A DNA stretch of 64,000 nt from Hyaloperonospora brassicae (Eukaryota > Oomycota > Peronosporomycetes > Peronosporales > Peronosporaceae). The first letter of the stretch is position 1. Each line of letters begins with the position of its first letter. This document shows, in pieces, positions 1-10,298 of this stretch. The stretch covers positions 248,001 to 312,000 of the forward strand of contig CANTFL010001488.1 of assembly GCA_947650285.1 (NCBI GenBank), in the 5' to 3' direction. The notes below the pieces were generated by a model that saw only the letters and a list, made by a program, of their open reading frames with translations, did no database searches and had not been told where the DNA came from. Both the position numbers and the translations under genes were made by a program.

Positions 1-196
1 GCCTGTGCTACTGCCATCGCCATACAATTCCCAGTCGCCGGGGTTCCCACATCCCGCAATCCCAAGAGCCGGACCAGACTACGCATATTGCTCGGTACCC
101 GCTGAGGTCATTGTTCCATTGAAAGTGCGCGCTTGGGGCCGTCCTTCAGGCTACCTAGTATACGTTCACACGTGGCTTGTTCCTGACTCTTCATCG

Positions 197-1711
197 CTAA
201 CAGAACTGGACCAGACAACGTAGGCGCCTTTCCACGGGATAGAGCCTGTCGCTTTCCAGACACCTCTGCCTGAGTTTGACTAACAGGGGTTGGACGTAGG
301 CGTGGGCGGACAGCCTCTGTGCCGGACGTGTCCGCGGAATTGGACGCCCTGGCGAATGATCGTCGGTAGTAGAAGGCACCTCTACCTGCTCCAAAACCGA
401 GTATCGGCCGGAAGAAATTTTCGATCGCGACGGCGCCTTCGGTGCCTGAGCCCACGAATTCTGTGACCCGCGCAGGGGTTGAGTTATCCAAGGTTGTTCA
501 TCGACTTTTGAATGAGCCGGCCCTGAACCCGACGCAGCCCGACTTACAGGTGTATAAACCGGACTGGACCGATCTGAGTCCCTGCTTACCGACTCCACCG
601 GGCCTGGGGCCTGAGCGGAAGGGATCGCAGGGGGCGTCACGGCTGCACTGGCAGCGACCTCCGCAGATTTCTGGACCGTCAATCTGTCTGCTGCCATACG
701 ACGCATCTCGGCCACTATACTAAATAGCTTTGCCAAATCCGCAAGGGTACTGAGGTCTCTCTCGTGGACCTCGATTTCCCCGGGCCCTTTAAGTTGGATA
801 TCGGTGTACCCGAACCTGGCCGCTGTGTGGCCGAGTTCTCCACATTGGAGACATTGATGACGGCGCCCGACATCCGGATGCTGCAGGATAATGGGTGTCC
901 CAAACCATAGGATTCGCACTATTCCTTTAAGGAACGTGGGACAGCCGAATATTTAAAAAGTGACCCTCCAAGATGCCGACGTACGCGACATGGGACTATA
1001 CGTGTCTAGGTCCTCAAACTCGAAAGCCGTCGAAATCTTGGACTTTAAGTATGCTGCCAATCGTCCAATCTCATTAAATCGGGTGAGATTATGCAGAACG
1101 ATAGTGTACTCATCGCGCTGGTGCCATGTATGTCCGGTGGGGCCTTGCTGGCGTCCCCAAACGGACCCTCGTTCTGGGCGGTGGGCGTTCGACAAGGTGT
1201 ATACTCTGCCGCGATACGGTATGCGCACATGCTTGAGACGTTCAGCTGTCACCCGGGAAATGAAGAAGAAGTGTGGAGACTTAGTTGCACGGTCATAATT
1301 AATAGTCTTTGTCAGACTAAAAAATTGATGGAGCTCTGGCAGGCTGACTTGCGCCAGTTCCGCTGATTCGAGAATGGTCTCCGTGATGGAGCGTGTCGTC
1401 TGCCTGCTAATCGGTATCCCCCGGTCTGGACCCAGTGATAACGCTAGGTGACCTTCCACTTGAGCCTGTACTGTGCTATAGAGTCGCAAGCGGTCCTAAC
1501 TGTCCAGAACCGCTTTGAAAAAAAGCGGCATGCACCGGCACACGATGTGGCCTTCAGCGATCCCCGTAATTATTCGCCACTCGTCAGTAGTTCCTTCTCG
1601 CAGAGACAATTTGTGTCCGATGAAGGAACGATCCTCACAAATGGCCTTGAGGCGCTCAGACTCCTCATAAGTGAATTTGGAAGGATTAAACATAAAGTCC
1701 TCGTACTTCAA
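197..1711 (-). pseudogene. LINE ORF1-like protein body with degenerate zinc knuckle
   Basis: One minus-strand frame runs from 1711 to 197, interrupted by stops near 1494-1496 and 953-955. The same protein continues across both, so they are nonsense changes rather than gene ends. The motif RILWFGTPI precedes a knuckle with spacing C-x2-C-x4-H-x4-F (CLQCGELGHTAARF, about 853-812). The final zinc ligand is Phe instead of Cys, so the knuckle is probably inactive. The C-terminal third is rich in Ser, Pro and Arg, as in nucleic-acid-binding ORF1 tails. The frame differs from that of the N-terminal segment at 2714-2130, which implies an indel or rearrangement between 1.7 and 2.1 kb. Confidence 0.6.
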
Positions 1712-2129
1712 GCTGGAAGGGGAAGCCCTACTGCCCGTCGAGGTCGATGTCCCCTAACGCACAACTTGCGCCCACTGGTTCTGTTGGAAGTGGAGATGTC
1801 ATAGCGGACACTCCTTTCCGGGTCGACACCCCAGCTGCCAGGTTTGGTAGCTATAGTGGATGATTGGTGTGGTTACACTAAGTTCTAGAAGGTTCTTAGT
1901 CGTAGAGCGCAGGATAGAGCAAGATCTCACTTCTAGATTGATTAAGCCACTGACGAGGCCCCCGGCGGGGGGCCGAAACGCGTTTGGCGCGCGTTTTAAC
2001 ATAGAAGTCATTAACCATACTTTCTCCTATTTCCTACAGGTTCAACACAGGAGCCTTCGCTTACTTGTGTTGGCTAGCCAACCGTCGGACAATAGCAGTA
2101 AAATACCATTTCGTTAAGACGAGGTCTTT

Positions 2130-2714
2130 TCAAAGGGCGGAAGCTAGTTTTTTCCAGTCGTGGAAGGTACCAGCAGACGCGACAAACGCTTGTTCAAACA
2201 GCCGTAAGAGGCTTGACGCCTCGGAGGCTCGCAAGCGTGGATAACGTGCTCTAGAGGCTGGGAGCTCCGTCGCATTGATCGGGAGCTTATCAAATTCCAC
2301 GGCGAACAGATCCTTTATAGTCAACAGCCACACATCAATTTGGATCGACCCCGGGTGACTTTTCATCTCCGTTACCAAAGCATGGAACATGGAGGCTGCC
2401 GAGGGGGCCGCCGCAGAGGCCGGAGGAGGTCCTGCTGCGGACTTGTCTCCTCCTGGTGCATCGACGGGCGGACGCCTTGTCGCTGACTGATCTCCGTCTG
2501 GTGTATCCACGACCGCTGCCGCGGTGTCTCCCATGGTAGTGTCTCCACGAGCATTTCCGCCTCCATTACCAAGAGCCGAAGTGACACAGGCCGGCGGCGT
2601 GGTCGACGCGAGTACTTCCTGGGGGGCTGTGGGCTGACCGCCCGGTCCCGCCTTCGCAGTCCCCGCTGGCTGAGAAGCGGCGGAGATGGCGTTGCGACCA
2701 AGCGCCGCCGTCAT
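2130..2714 (-). pseudogene. N-terminal low-complexity part of the LINE ORF1-like protein
   Basis: The frame opens with ATG at 2714 (MTAALGRN) and runs 194 codons. The first 110 residues are dominated by Ala, Gly, Pro, Thr and Asp and include two near repeats ([18 protein letters not shown]). A more globular, predicted-helical stretch follows ([14 protein letters not shown] to [10 protein letters not shown]). The ATG lies just inside a higher-GC block, consistent with a genuine 5' end of the coding sequence. I place it with the adjacent zinc-knuckle body because of strand, order and composition; the two are in different frames. No enzyme motif is visible. Confidence 0.45.
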
Positions 2715-5201
2715 GTCTTCGTGTGACAGGGGTTCCTGACGCCGGGGAGACCCCGGAGGCCTCCCAGCACTCCCCTTCTCGAGGGGAAGATTTTAAGGAT
2801 CCGTGCTAGTCGTCGTGCGACAAAGGACTTAGCTGTCACCAGCTCTCGCTGTTCTTACCTCTCAAATTGATTCCTGCCGTGACAAGAGGCAAATCGAAGA
2901 GTGTTAGACCTCGACAATAGGTATGGTGTTCGAATATCATTTTCAATGGGACTCCGTCCCTTGTGTACCACACATGTTATGTAATCTGTTACACCCATAC
3001 CTGTTGTGTAACCTTATTACAGCAACCGAAGTGCCTTTTTAACGCTTCCGTCGCACCGCACATAATCTTTACGTATTTTGCACGTTTCAACACCAACCGA
3101 TGTACTAATCAGTCAACAATTACTAGCATGCCGCGCCCTAACATATGGATACGGCACTTGCAGGTGAGGTTGTGAGGGCTATTGCTGCACTTGCAGTGTC
3201 ATCAACTTCAATGTGATTTCACAGCCGAAAGGCTTTTGAAAAAGACCACCACTGCGGTCGGCCATCACATCACTATAGCCTAGGTTCCATTTTCGAACTA
3301 ATCTTCATCGATATGCTGTATGGAGAACTAACATGCCATGCACAAAAATTGAGACTGCACGTTCAGAGGTCTCGAGGAGATGGTCCTAAAAGCCCTTGCA
3401 TCCGTATTTCTCACAACCATCTGCCGCCATGCATGAAACTGATTTCGGCACATGGACGTATATCCCAAGATCCGACCAGGAAGAACTTCGAATACGCCGT
3501 GAAGATGTATAGGTCGCACCGTAAAGTTCCAAATTCAATCTTAGCGAATGTGAACGTTTTAGCTGCTGCCAATTTTGTACTTTGCAATGATTGTGGCAAA
3601 ATGTGGTGGGATTTGATCGAATTGGATAATTGCCTGCGTCCTTTTGTAGTATATATAGGACATAAATAGGCAAAACAATACCTTATAGGTTGACAAAAGC
3701 CATATTTGTCATTTTAAGACTGCAAAAATGGTACTTTTACGCTGATTTGTCTCCTATATGTAGAGCTGCATAAAAACATTTACAAAATCGAGATAAAAGT
3801 GTACGCAGAGATTTTTGGGGCGGCTAAATTTGGCTCGCCGCGAGCCGTTGTTGATAAATTTCTCCGAGCTTGAGGGTCCTATAACTTCGCGGAAAATTTG
3901 TCAAGTTTAAATCCCAGACTATCGAATCGAAGCTAGAAGCGTGCTCAAGCCACCTATAGTCTTAGGTTTGTGTTTTGAAAAGTATGGGGTGAGGAGTAGC
4001 TGATTGACCGAGATCGGAAAATGTTTACAGGTTACAAATGGTGCAAACTATCGGAGAGTAAAAAAACGCGAAACGTGTTTTAATGCGGCCGAAGAGCCCA
4101 AACAATTGTCGTTCGTATGACCTGCGTAAATTGAGCGGTACACGCACCCAGAGCGTGTTTGCACCACCGACGAGGACCACCGACACAAATATCGTTACGG
4201 AAAGTGTCGAATGTAATCAGACTACTACTCCAAAAGATATGAGCGAAACACAATGCAAACCCAAAAATTTCTAGCACCAACAATGCGAACACCATACTGT
4301 AGCTTATGCGGACAGTAAAGAGACTCGTGCTTCATGAGTTCGTCGTCTTTACCTCCTGCGTGGCGATGGCGATATTTTTTGGTAAAACTTACAGCAGTAA
4401 GGACAATTGTGAGTACAAGCACGCAACAGACCAACGAACAACTTGAAATGCGAAGCGCTACTCAGACGCGCCAGCCGATACAGTGGCCAGCCATTCTCAA
4501 ATCTGCTGAGCGATCTTAATCAAGTGGGGTCGAAACGGATTTTTTTGGTCTGACTTGTCCGAGTAGCAGCAGGACAACGATCACCATAGCAGCACAACGA
4601 ATGTAGCGATGGCCACGCATAGTAAACGAGCGTTGGTTGGCCACACCAGGTGTCCTTAAGCAAACCCGCTGCTGTTCAAGATGCAAGCAGGTGGACTTCG
4701 CGCCAATTTCTTCTCACACCGTCGCAATCTTTCGGCGTGAATCGAGATCATATGCCTTTGACAGCATTGCCGTCTGTGGAGACCATTCGCCTTTGCTTGG
4801 CATACCGATCGACTGGCCGTCCGCAACGAGCTCGAGTCCACTTTCTGCATCAATATCGCAAGGAAGGCCAATGTCGACTCCAAGCGTGCAATTCCTCCTA
4901 AACTCATGTTGAGCGGTTGAGCGGTCGAGCAGGAAAATGGTTGGCTGATACGCAAACACTTGACCGGTTTAGCGAGTCCTGCTTGGCCATCTGAACCTCT
5001 TCCGTGTAGCCTGCGCTTGCCACTTACAATTAAGTGGCAGTGTATCTCTGTCTCTTTATCTCTTTATGTGTGTCGTTAGTCCTGTATTTCGAAAGTACTG
5101 ATTTCTACGCATCTTTTCCTCCTCACACAGTCCTTCACGCTACGCCACCCCCCAAACCATTTCGTTACACCTTTTCCCCCATCTGCTGCATCAGGGTTAC
5201 A
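2715..5201. other. Intergenic, no supported gene
   Basis: No recognisable protein, RNA gene or repeat was found. Several short open frames exist, the longest being 118 codons at 3313-3669 plus with an ATG start and no family features. On the minus strand, 4434-4225 and 4295-4080 hold short frames with hydrophobic starts that could be relics of a small membrane protein, but they are out of frame with each other. Pyrimidine-rich sequence between 5040 and 5200 precedes the first thioredoxin-like gene and probably contains its promoter; I could not fix an initiator element. Confidence 0.4.
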
Positions 5202-6260
5202 ATGGCTGCAGTCAAACCAGGCGCGACTTTATGCAGTCGAAGCATCAGCTCCATGCGCTGCATGCAAACGGCTCTAGTCGCCCTCATGCTCTTTGCTTTG
5301 GCTTTCGCGTACCATTTTGTATCAAAAATACCCCCTTTGCGATCAGCTCAAGACTTTGGAGACAAATCGAGCAGCGAAGTGGTGCACAGCCGATTGCTAG
5401 AGCACTCGGTAGTGCAGCTGCTGGGCTTTGACGATGGCTACAAGTTCGTCAGTGAATACAATGTCGACGAACAGGGACCCCTGTACATTTTGGTGATGAG
5501 CGGTGTGAGCGAGAGTGGCAAGTACTGGTGTCCAGACTGTGAGGATGCCAAGAAGCCCGTAATGGACGCCTTTGGCCGCTCCCCACGAGGGTCAAGACTC
5601 GTGGAGATTCGCGTGGGCCCACCTGCCTATTGGAAAGACTCGATGAACGACTTTCGACAGAATGAGCTCTTCTATTTGGACTACATCCCGACGCTTATGC
5701 GGTACGAAGGAGGTGGCAACACGTCCGCGATGCTCACCGAGTCCTTCTGCACGGACACAGCGTTGCTGGACTATACGTTTCGGGTGGACCAACCACTGGC
5801 AGGCGAGCCAAACAAGAACAAGGTGCTTACCATGTCTTCGCCTGGAGACTTGACAGACTACCTGGAAACGTACGACAACAGTTACCCGCTCTTCCTGTAC
5901 TTTGTCTCGGGCTACCACGAGTTCAATGGACGTCTATGGTGCCCGTACTGCGACCAGGCAGACGTGGCTATCATGCATTATTATAACTACACCGCACCAG
6001 ACAACGCCGTCCTAGTACGGATAATCGTGGCTGGTACGCATAAGGAGTGGAAGCAGGACACGAACCCGTATAAGCTGCCTGAGTTTCAGGAAAAGGTGGC
6101 GCCGTTGCGTGGAGTGCCGTTCCTGGGATTCGTGTCGAAGGACGTCCCTGCCAACGAGATCCGCGTGGACAAGTTCACATCGACCTACAAGGAAACTGAC
6201 AAGTTGAAGGCGTTTTTCACAAACAAACCTCAAACGACACGGCCCAGTGTAGAAAAGTAA
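5202..6260 (+). CDS. Type II membrane protein with two thioredoxin-like (TXNDC17/DUF953-type) domains, copy 1
   Basis: 352 residues from the ATG at 5202. The open frame extends upstream to 5034 but without another ATG, and this Met gives a short basic N-terminus followed by one hydrophobic segment (about 22-40, TALVALMLFALAFAYHFV). It is therefore a signal anchor with a lumenal or extracellular C-terminal body. Two thioredoxin-like domains follow. The first carries WCPDC (109-113), the active site typical of the TRP14/TXNDC17 family; the second carries WCPYC (246-250). Both have the CxxC dithiol, so disulfide reduction or isomerisation in the secretory pathway is a reasonable inference. There are potential N-glycosylation sites (NTS 173, NYT 262). 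It is the first of three tandem same-strand paralogues and the only one with both CxxC motifs. No intron is evident. Confidence 0.8.
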   Translation: MAAVKPGATLCSRSISSMRCMQTALVALMLFALAFAYHFVSKIPPLRSAQDFGDKSSSEVVHSRLLEHSVVQLLGFDDGYKFVSEYNVDEQGPLYILVMSGVSESGKYWCPDCEDAKKPVMDAFGRSPRGSRLVEIRVGPPAYWKDSMNDFRQNELFYLDYIPTLMRYEGGGNTSAMLTESFCTDTALLDYTFRVDQPLAGEPNKNKVLTMSSPGDLTDYLETYDNSYPLFLYFVSGYHEFNGRLWCPYCDQADVAIMHYYNYTAPDNAVLVRIIVAGTHKEWKQDTNPYKLPEFQEKVAPLRGVPFLGFVSKDVPANEIRVDKFTSTYKETDKLKAFFTNKPQTTRPSVEK

Positions 6261-7100
6261 ACGGATCGCTGATCGCTGTACGTCATACGCATAACGAAGA
6301 CGTTCAGGTGTCAATGCGTCAAGCAGCAGAGATCGAAACTGTCTCGAGGCGATGTTAAAGCTTTATATCGAGCGCAGTGCGCGGCCAATGGCGGTAGCGC
6401 CCCACACATGTGGGTGATGTATCGAGTCTTGATGCCTTGGCGGTATGAGAGCAGCAAGAAGTGCGCAAGAACACGATCTGGCAACAAGAGTTGGCAACAT
6501 CGCTACGGAGGCAATTGTGTAGGCACAAGTAATGTCATGTGGGGCTGTAGTGTAAGCATAGACATCGTTTGGAGGTCTGCATGTGCAGGAAGAAGCAAAT
6601 TTGAAGAGGCGGGAGTGGATCGAAGAGCGCAGTAGGATTAAAGGTGCAAAAGAAGAGGAGTAGAAGAAAAAACTCTGATAGCTCGATAGAAGCGCCCGGT
6701 GTACCGAACGAATGTTGAACGAGTCGACATGAAGTAGTTAGTTGAGTGTAGACGAGAGACTGAGAAACAAAGGACAGCAGCGCCAGGTGAACAAAGCGAA
6801 TTATGCGTAAAAGGCTGCGGTCCAATCCGCATGAATCGACATGAGGAAGCACTGATCGAGACTGCCGCCGATACACACGAAAGGCCCTTTCCATCCATCC
6901 GTAAAGCACGACGAGACCATTGTGACAAGTGAGACAAGATACAACAACCGGTTAGAGCCGCGACACTCGAGTGGATCGGTCATGTCCGACAGTGTACGTA
7001 GCCTGAAGCGTATACAAAGCCGTCCAACTGACGCGTCGAAACCGTATACCAGTCGTTTGTAAAGCGACCGAAGCGCGTTTCGGCCGACGCCCACTCCCGA
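6261..7100. other. Intergenic between thioredoxin-like copies 1 and 2
   Basis: An 840-bp spacer with no credible coding sequence. Open frames here are short and lack family features. It should contain the 3' end of copy 1 and the promoter of copy 2. No hairpin or repeat stood out. Confidence 0.4.
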
Positions 7101-8405
7101 ATGCGTCGAGGACGAGAGCGCACTGCCAATCGTTGGGGCCGCCACCGGCGCTGGATACTGGCGGCACTGGGCGCCTGTGCACTCGGCTTCATGCTCGTGA
7201 CCCAATTGCGTCTGTGGTCAGCTGCGAACTTTGTGGACCTGCGCACGAGCGCCATTAGCACAGATAGGGGGGACCCTACAACGATCGACCGCTTGACGAG
7301 GTCGAAAATCGATATACCGACTGAAGCAGTGGACGTCGTGAAGGAGTCGTCAGCTTTGCGCCTGTTTGGCCCCTCGTCGTCTGAGGCCGTCGCGGCATTG
7401 ACGCGAAACCCACCGGTTGTTCTGCCGACTGTCGTCGCTCCGGTTGAACCGGTAAGAGCTATTGCAGCAACACGTACCACAACGCGAACGGCGCCTTTGC
7501 TCAACGATCGTCACGATGTGGTTTCTGGCTACGGCGCGGCTATGGCGTACTTGGCCAACTACACGACGCCGGAAGGGTCGAACGAGCAGCTTTTCCTGTT
7601 CTTCGTCTGCGGTGATGAAGAGGGGCGACAGACGGACTGGCGCCGCGTCTGTGTGGACGCATCAAAGCTGGTGTACGACGTGTTTGCCGCGTCGCCGTCG
7701 CACAACCGGTTAGTAACGATTCACGCTGGCTCGAAGCAAAGCTGGTCGACGCCGAACGCGTTCTTCAAAGACAGTGACTTGAAGGTGAAGATGGTGCCTG
7801 CTATCATGCAGTGGCATGGAGGAAGTCCCGGGGCCAAGCGGGCCACGTCTGGCGTGATCATTGACGAAGGCTTGCTATACGAGCCGCTCCTGCGCTACCT
7901 CTTTAAGAACGAAGACGATCCAGACTCACTTGTCGCGCCGGACAAGATCGCTACAAAGACGATTGTCCTGCTCAAAGGCTACAAGCGCTACAGGTCGTAC
8001 ATGGACACGATTGCCGCTGGCGGGAATGCATCGCTGACCGCCCCGACAGGACCGCTGTTCCTCTTCTTCGTGGCTGGCCGACTGCAATCCAACGATCGTC
8101 CCTGGTGTCCGTACTGCCGGTATTCGGAGATCTCCGTCGAGTACGCGTTCTACGCGTTTGCACCGAACCAGTCGCGGCTTGTTAGGGTGGAGACAGTGGA
8201 TTCGTATGGTGCGTGGAAAAGCTCTACGAACGAGTGGAAGCAGGACACGGGGCTGATGCTTCGAGGCGTCCCGTGGATGTATCGGGCGTCGTTGGACTCT
8301 ACAGCCCACGCATTCACCTACGAGCGCATCGTCGATCACTTCGATCGTCCGGACGACTTGCGCGGCGTCTTCCAGGGCTGGAAGGACAACCCCATGTTGG
8401 CGTAA
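7101..8405 (+). CDS. Type II membrane protein with two thioredoxin-like domains, copy 2 (first CxxC lost)
   Basis: 434 residues from the ATG at 7101. A strongly basic N-terminus (RRGRERTANRWGRHRR) precedes one hydrophobic segment (about 18-35), giving a signal anchor. A Thr/Val/Ala-rich stem (about 45-135) follows, then two thioredoxin-like domains. Domain A starts with LFLFFVCGDEE; where copy 1 has WCPDC it has DWRRVC (179-184), so the first Cys and Pro are missing and one Cys remains. Domain B keeps WCPYC (335-339) and the following RYSE. The pattern suggests a structural or substrate-binding domain A and a redox-active domain B. The stem resembles that of Golgi type II proteins, but location is inferred. 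Closest to copy 3, with which it shares YDVFA, NRLVT and RPWCPYCRYSE. Confidence 0.8.
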   Translation: MRRGRERTANRWGRHRRWILAALGACALGFMLVTQLRLWSAANFVDLRTSAISTDRGDPTTIDRLTRSKIDIPTEAVDVVKESSALRLFGPSSSEAVAALTRNPPVVLPTVVAPVEPVRAIAATRTTTRTAPLLNDRHDVVSGYGAAMAYLANYTTPEGSNEQLFLFFVCGDEEGRQTDWRRVCVDASKLVYDVFAASPSHNRLVTIHAGSKQSWSTPNAFFKDSDLKVKMVPAIMQWHGGSPGAKRATSGVIIDEGLLYEPLLRYLFKNEDDPDSLVAPDKIATKTIVLLKGYKRYRSYMDTIAAGGNASLTAPTGPLFLFFVAGRLQSNDRPWCPYCRYSEISVEYAFYAFAPNQSRLVRVETVDSYGAWKSSTNEWKQDTGLMLRGVPWMYRASLDSTAHAFTYERIVDHFDRPDDLRGVFQGWKDNPMLA

Positions 8406-8660
8406 TCCTGATACTAAACCGTTGCCTTACTTCCATTTCCCCAGACAACCAGCGACTATGGTCAACCGTCACGGCCAAGCGGGACTTGCCGGTTGACCAT
8501 AGTCCCGATTGGCCTTTTCCTGCACTTTGAGGAACGCGACACCCCATCGCACACACGGACTTTGTATGGCAAATTCCCCGCACTTCCCGTCACGATCCCA
8601 ATGCCAATCGCATTGAGCCATTGACTGAGGAGCGACTGACTTGTCACCGCACCTCGAAAC
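8406..8660. other. Intergenic between thioredoxin-like copies 2 and 3
   Basis: A 255-bp spacer containing the inverted repeat at 8454-8504. No coding sequence is supported. Confidence 0.4.
8454..8504. repeat. Perfect inverted repeat, 15-bp arms, 21-nt loop
   Basis: Arms 8454-8468 (GACTATGGTCAACCG) and 8490-8504 (CGGTTGACCATAGTC) are perfectly complementary. The site lies 49 bp after the stop codon of copy 2 and about 155 bp before the ATG of copy 3. It could fold in the 3' UTR of copy 2 or act as a protein-binding site for copy 3. Confidence 0.85.
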
Positions 8661-10112
8661 ATGGCGTCCCCTCGATACGACCCGCGCACTCAACGGCGGC
8701 GCCCGATCCGCCGCGGCATCAAGCGCATGTCTCTATGCTATGTGCTCGCTGGTACCTTTTTGCTGGCGTACGTGGTCTTCCTTGCGCGTTGGGGCTTTGG
8801 AACGCTGTCCAGTCTCGAAGACTTTGTGTCCACGGAGCCGCTCAGTAGTAACCTGCGCCCGACCAGGAACGCAGTGTACAGTCAGAGCGAAAATGAGACG
8901 CTGGATTCGGTCATTGCCGCGGTGCAACCCGACGAACCGCAGGGGGTCGAAAAGCACGTGCACCAAGTGGACGTTATTGACATTGGGCTTTCACGACCAG
9001 CGCCTTTGACTGCTGCTTTCGCAGCTACTGATGCGCGAAGTACTGCAGTGACAGAGATACCTGATGTACAAGAGCATAAGGTCGTTGTCGAGGAGATGAG
9101 CGAAAGTATGCAGACGATGGAAGAGATGGCCGATGCGCACGAAGCGGTACAAGCACCTGAGGTGGTGGCTGCGGAAGTGGTCGCTACTGAACGAGTGGCT
9201 GCTACAACGACACCAAAGCACGATAGGTTGACATTCACATTGGCTCCATCAGCTCCGAAATATGCGACGGTCCATGGGTATAAACCCACAAAGAAGTTCT
9301 TGAAGAGCTACCGGCACGACCCGAACGAGTCCTTGTTCCTCTTTTTTACATGTAGCGACAAGCACTTTCAAGCCAATGACTGGTCGGACGCATGTGTTCA
9401 GGGCAAACAGCACGTGTACGACGTGTTTGCAAAGTCGCCAGGACGTAATCGACTGGTGACGGTTTACGCAGGCTCGGAGAAATACTGGAAACACCACAAC
9501 GAGTTTAACGATGACCCAGACTTGCGAGTCAAGGGCGTGCCTTGCATCATGAGGTGGGACGGACGCAACGGAAGTACAGGCGGAATGCTCGTGCACGAAT
9601 CGCTCTATGACGAGCCGTTTCTCCGGTATTTGTTCAAGAACACGGACCAGCCCGAGATACTCTTTGCTCCCCAAGACGTCAAGAACAAGCAAATCGTTAC
9701 GGTGAAAGGCTATCGTGGCTACTTGGATGCCATGTCCAAGTATGTGCATGAGCAAGACCCGGTGCCTACATTCCTCATGATGGTCTCAGGCCGACTTCGG
9801 CACAACAATCGACCATGGTGTCCGTACTGCCGGTACTCTGAGTTACCTCTCGAGTTCGCCTTTTACTCGTATGCTCCGAAGAATGCGCGCATGATTCGCG
9901 TGGAAGTCACGGACTCGTACGCCGAGTGGAAAAAGCACAACAAATTCGGCCGTGACAAAAACGTGCAGCTCCGGATCGTGCCGCTGCTGTTTCACGTCAA
10001 GCCCGTTCCTGCTTCCAGCGCGAACGGCACCAAGTCATTCAAGGCCACCTCGCACAGAGTTCGCTACGATCGACTCGCTTCGTTGCGTGAGCTGTTTAGC
10101 AGTTTTGCATAA
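8661..10112 (+). CDS. Type II membrane protein with two thioredoxin-like domains, copy 3 (first CxxC lost)
   Basis: 483 residues from the ATG at 8661. A basic N-terminus (QRRRPIRRGIKR) precedes a hydrophobic anchor (about 24-44). A long acidic, Val/Ala/Glu-rich stem (about 70-190) contains runs such as EEMSESMQTMEEMADAHE that could form a short coiled coil. Domain A begins at LFLFFTCSDKHF and has DWSDAC (240-245) in place of the CxxC centre; domain B keeps WCPYC (386-390). The length difference from copies 1 and 2 lies almost wholly in the stem. Tandem position, shared orientation and shared domain order indicate local duplication. Function is inferred as a membrane-tethered lumenal oxidoreductase or chaperone-like protein; no substrate can be named. 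Confidence 0.8.
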   Translation: MASPRYDPRTQRRRPIRRGIKRMSLCYVLAGTFLLAYVVFLARWGFGTLSSLEDFVSTEPLSSNLRPTRNAVYSQSENETLDSVIAAVQPDEPQGVEKHVHQVDVIDIGLSRPAPLTAAFAATDARSTAVTEIPDVQEHKVVVEEMSESMQTMEEMADAHEAVQAPEVVAAEVVATERVAATTTPKHDRLTFTLAPSAPKYATVHGYKPTKKFLKSYRHDPNESLFLFFTCSDKHFQANDWSDACVQGKQHVYDVFAKSPGRNRLVTVYAGSEKYWKHHNEFNDDPDLRVKGVPCIMRWDGRNGSTGGMLVHESLYDEPFLRYLFKNTDQPEILFAPQDVKNKQIVTVKGYRGYLDAMSKYVHEQDPVPTFLMMVSGRLRHNNRPWCPYCRYSELPLEFAFYSYAPKNARMIRVEVTDSYAEWKKHNKFGRDKNVQLRIVPLLFHVKPVPASSANGTKSFKATSHRVRYDRLASLRELFSSFA

Positions 10113-10298
10113 GTTGGGTTGGGTAGCTTTGTACAAATGCAGCAAGGTGACGTTTCAATCACGCTGTCGCGCGTGTGTGCACTGGAAACGCGCTCAAGCG
10201 AATGGAGGATGTCTTCTGTCTCCTCCAGCGCACAACAACTAGTGTCAAGCATCCTCCTCAGCTCGTCGGAGAACTCCTCTTCGCTCGTTGAATTGGCA

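Larger units (their letters stand above)
1..2714 (-). mobile_element. LINE-type retroelement remnant (ORF1 region), truncated by window edge
   Basis: Minus-strand coding remnants run from an ATG at 2714 to about 197. A Pro/Ala/Gly/Asp-rich N-terminal part (2714-2130) is followed, in another frame, by a body (1711-197) with a CCHC-like zinc knuckle. This order (low-complexity head, globular middle, single knuckle, Ser/Pro-rich tail) matches the gag-like ORF1 that precedes the endonuclease/reverse transcriptase ORF in oomycete LINEs. That assignment comes from memory of the family, not from a search. The endonuclease-RT ORF would lie left of base 1 and is not present. Several in-frame stops show the copy is dead. 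A gag of another retroelement class is possible. Confidence 0.6.

Noticed and set aside
4080..4434. Two minus-strand frames with hydrophobic starts, considered as a small secreted effector
   Set aside because: They are in different frames, with no RxLR or similar motif and no clear single start.
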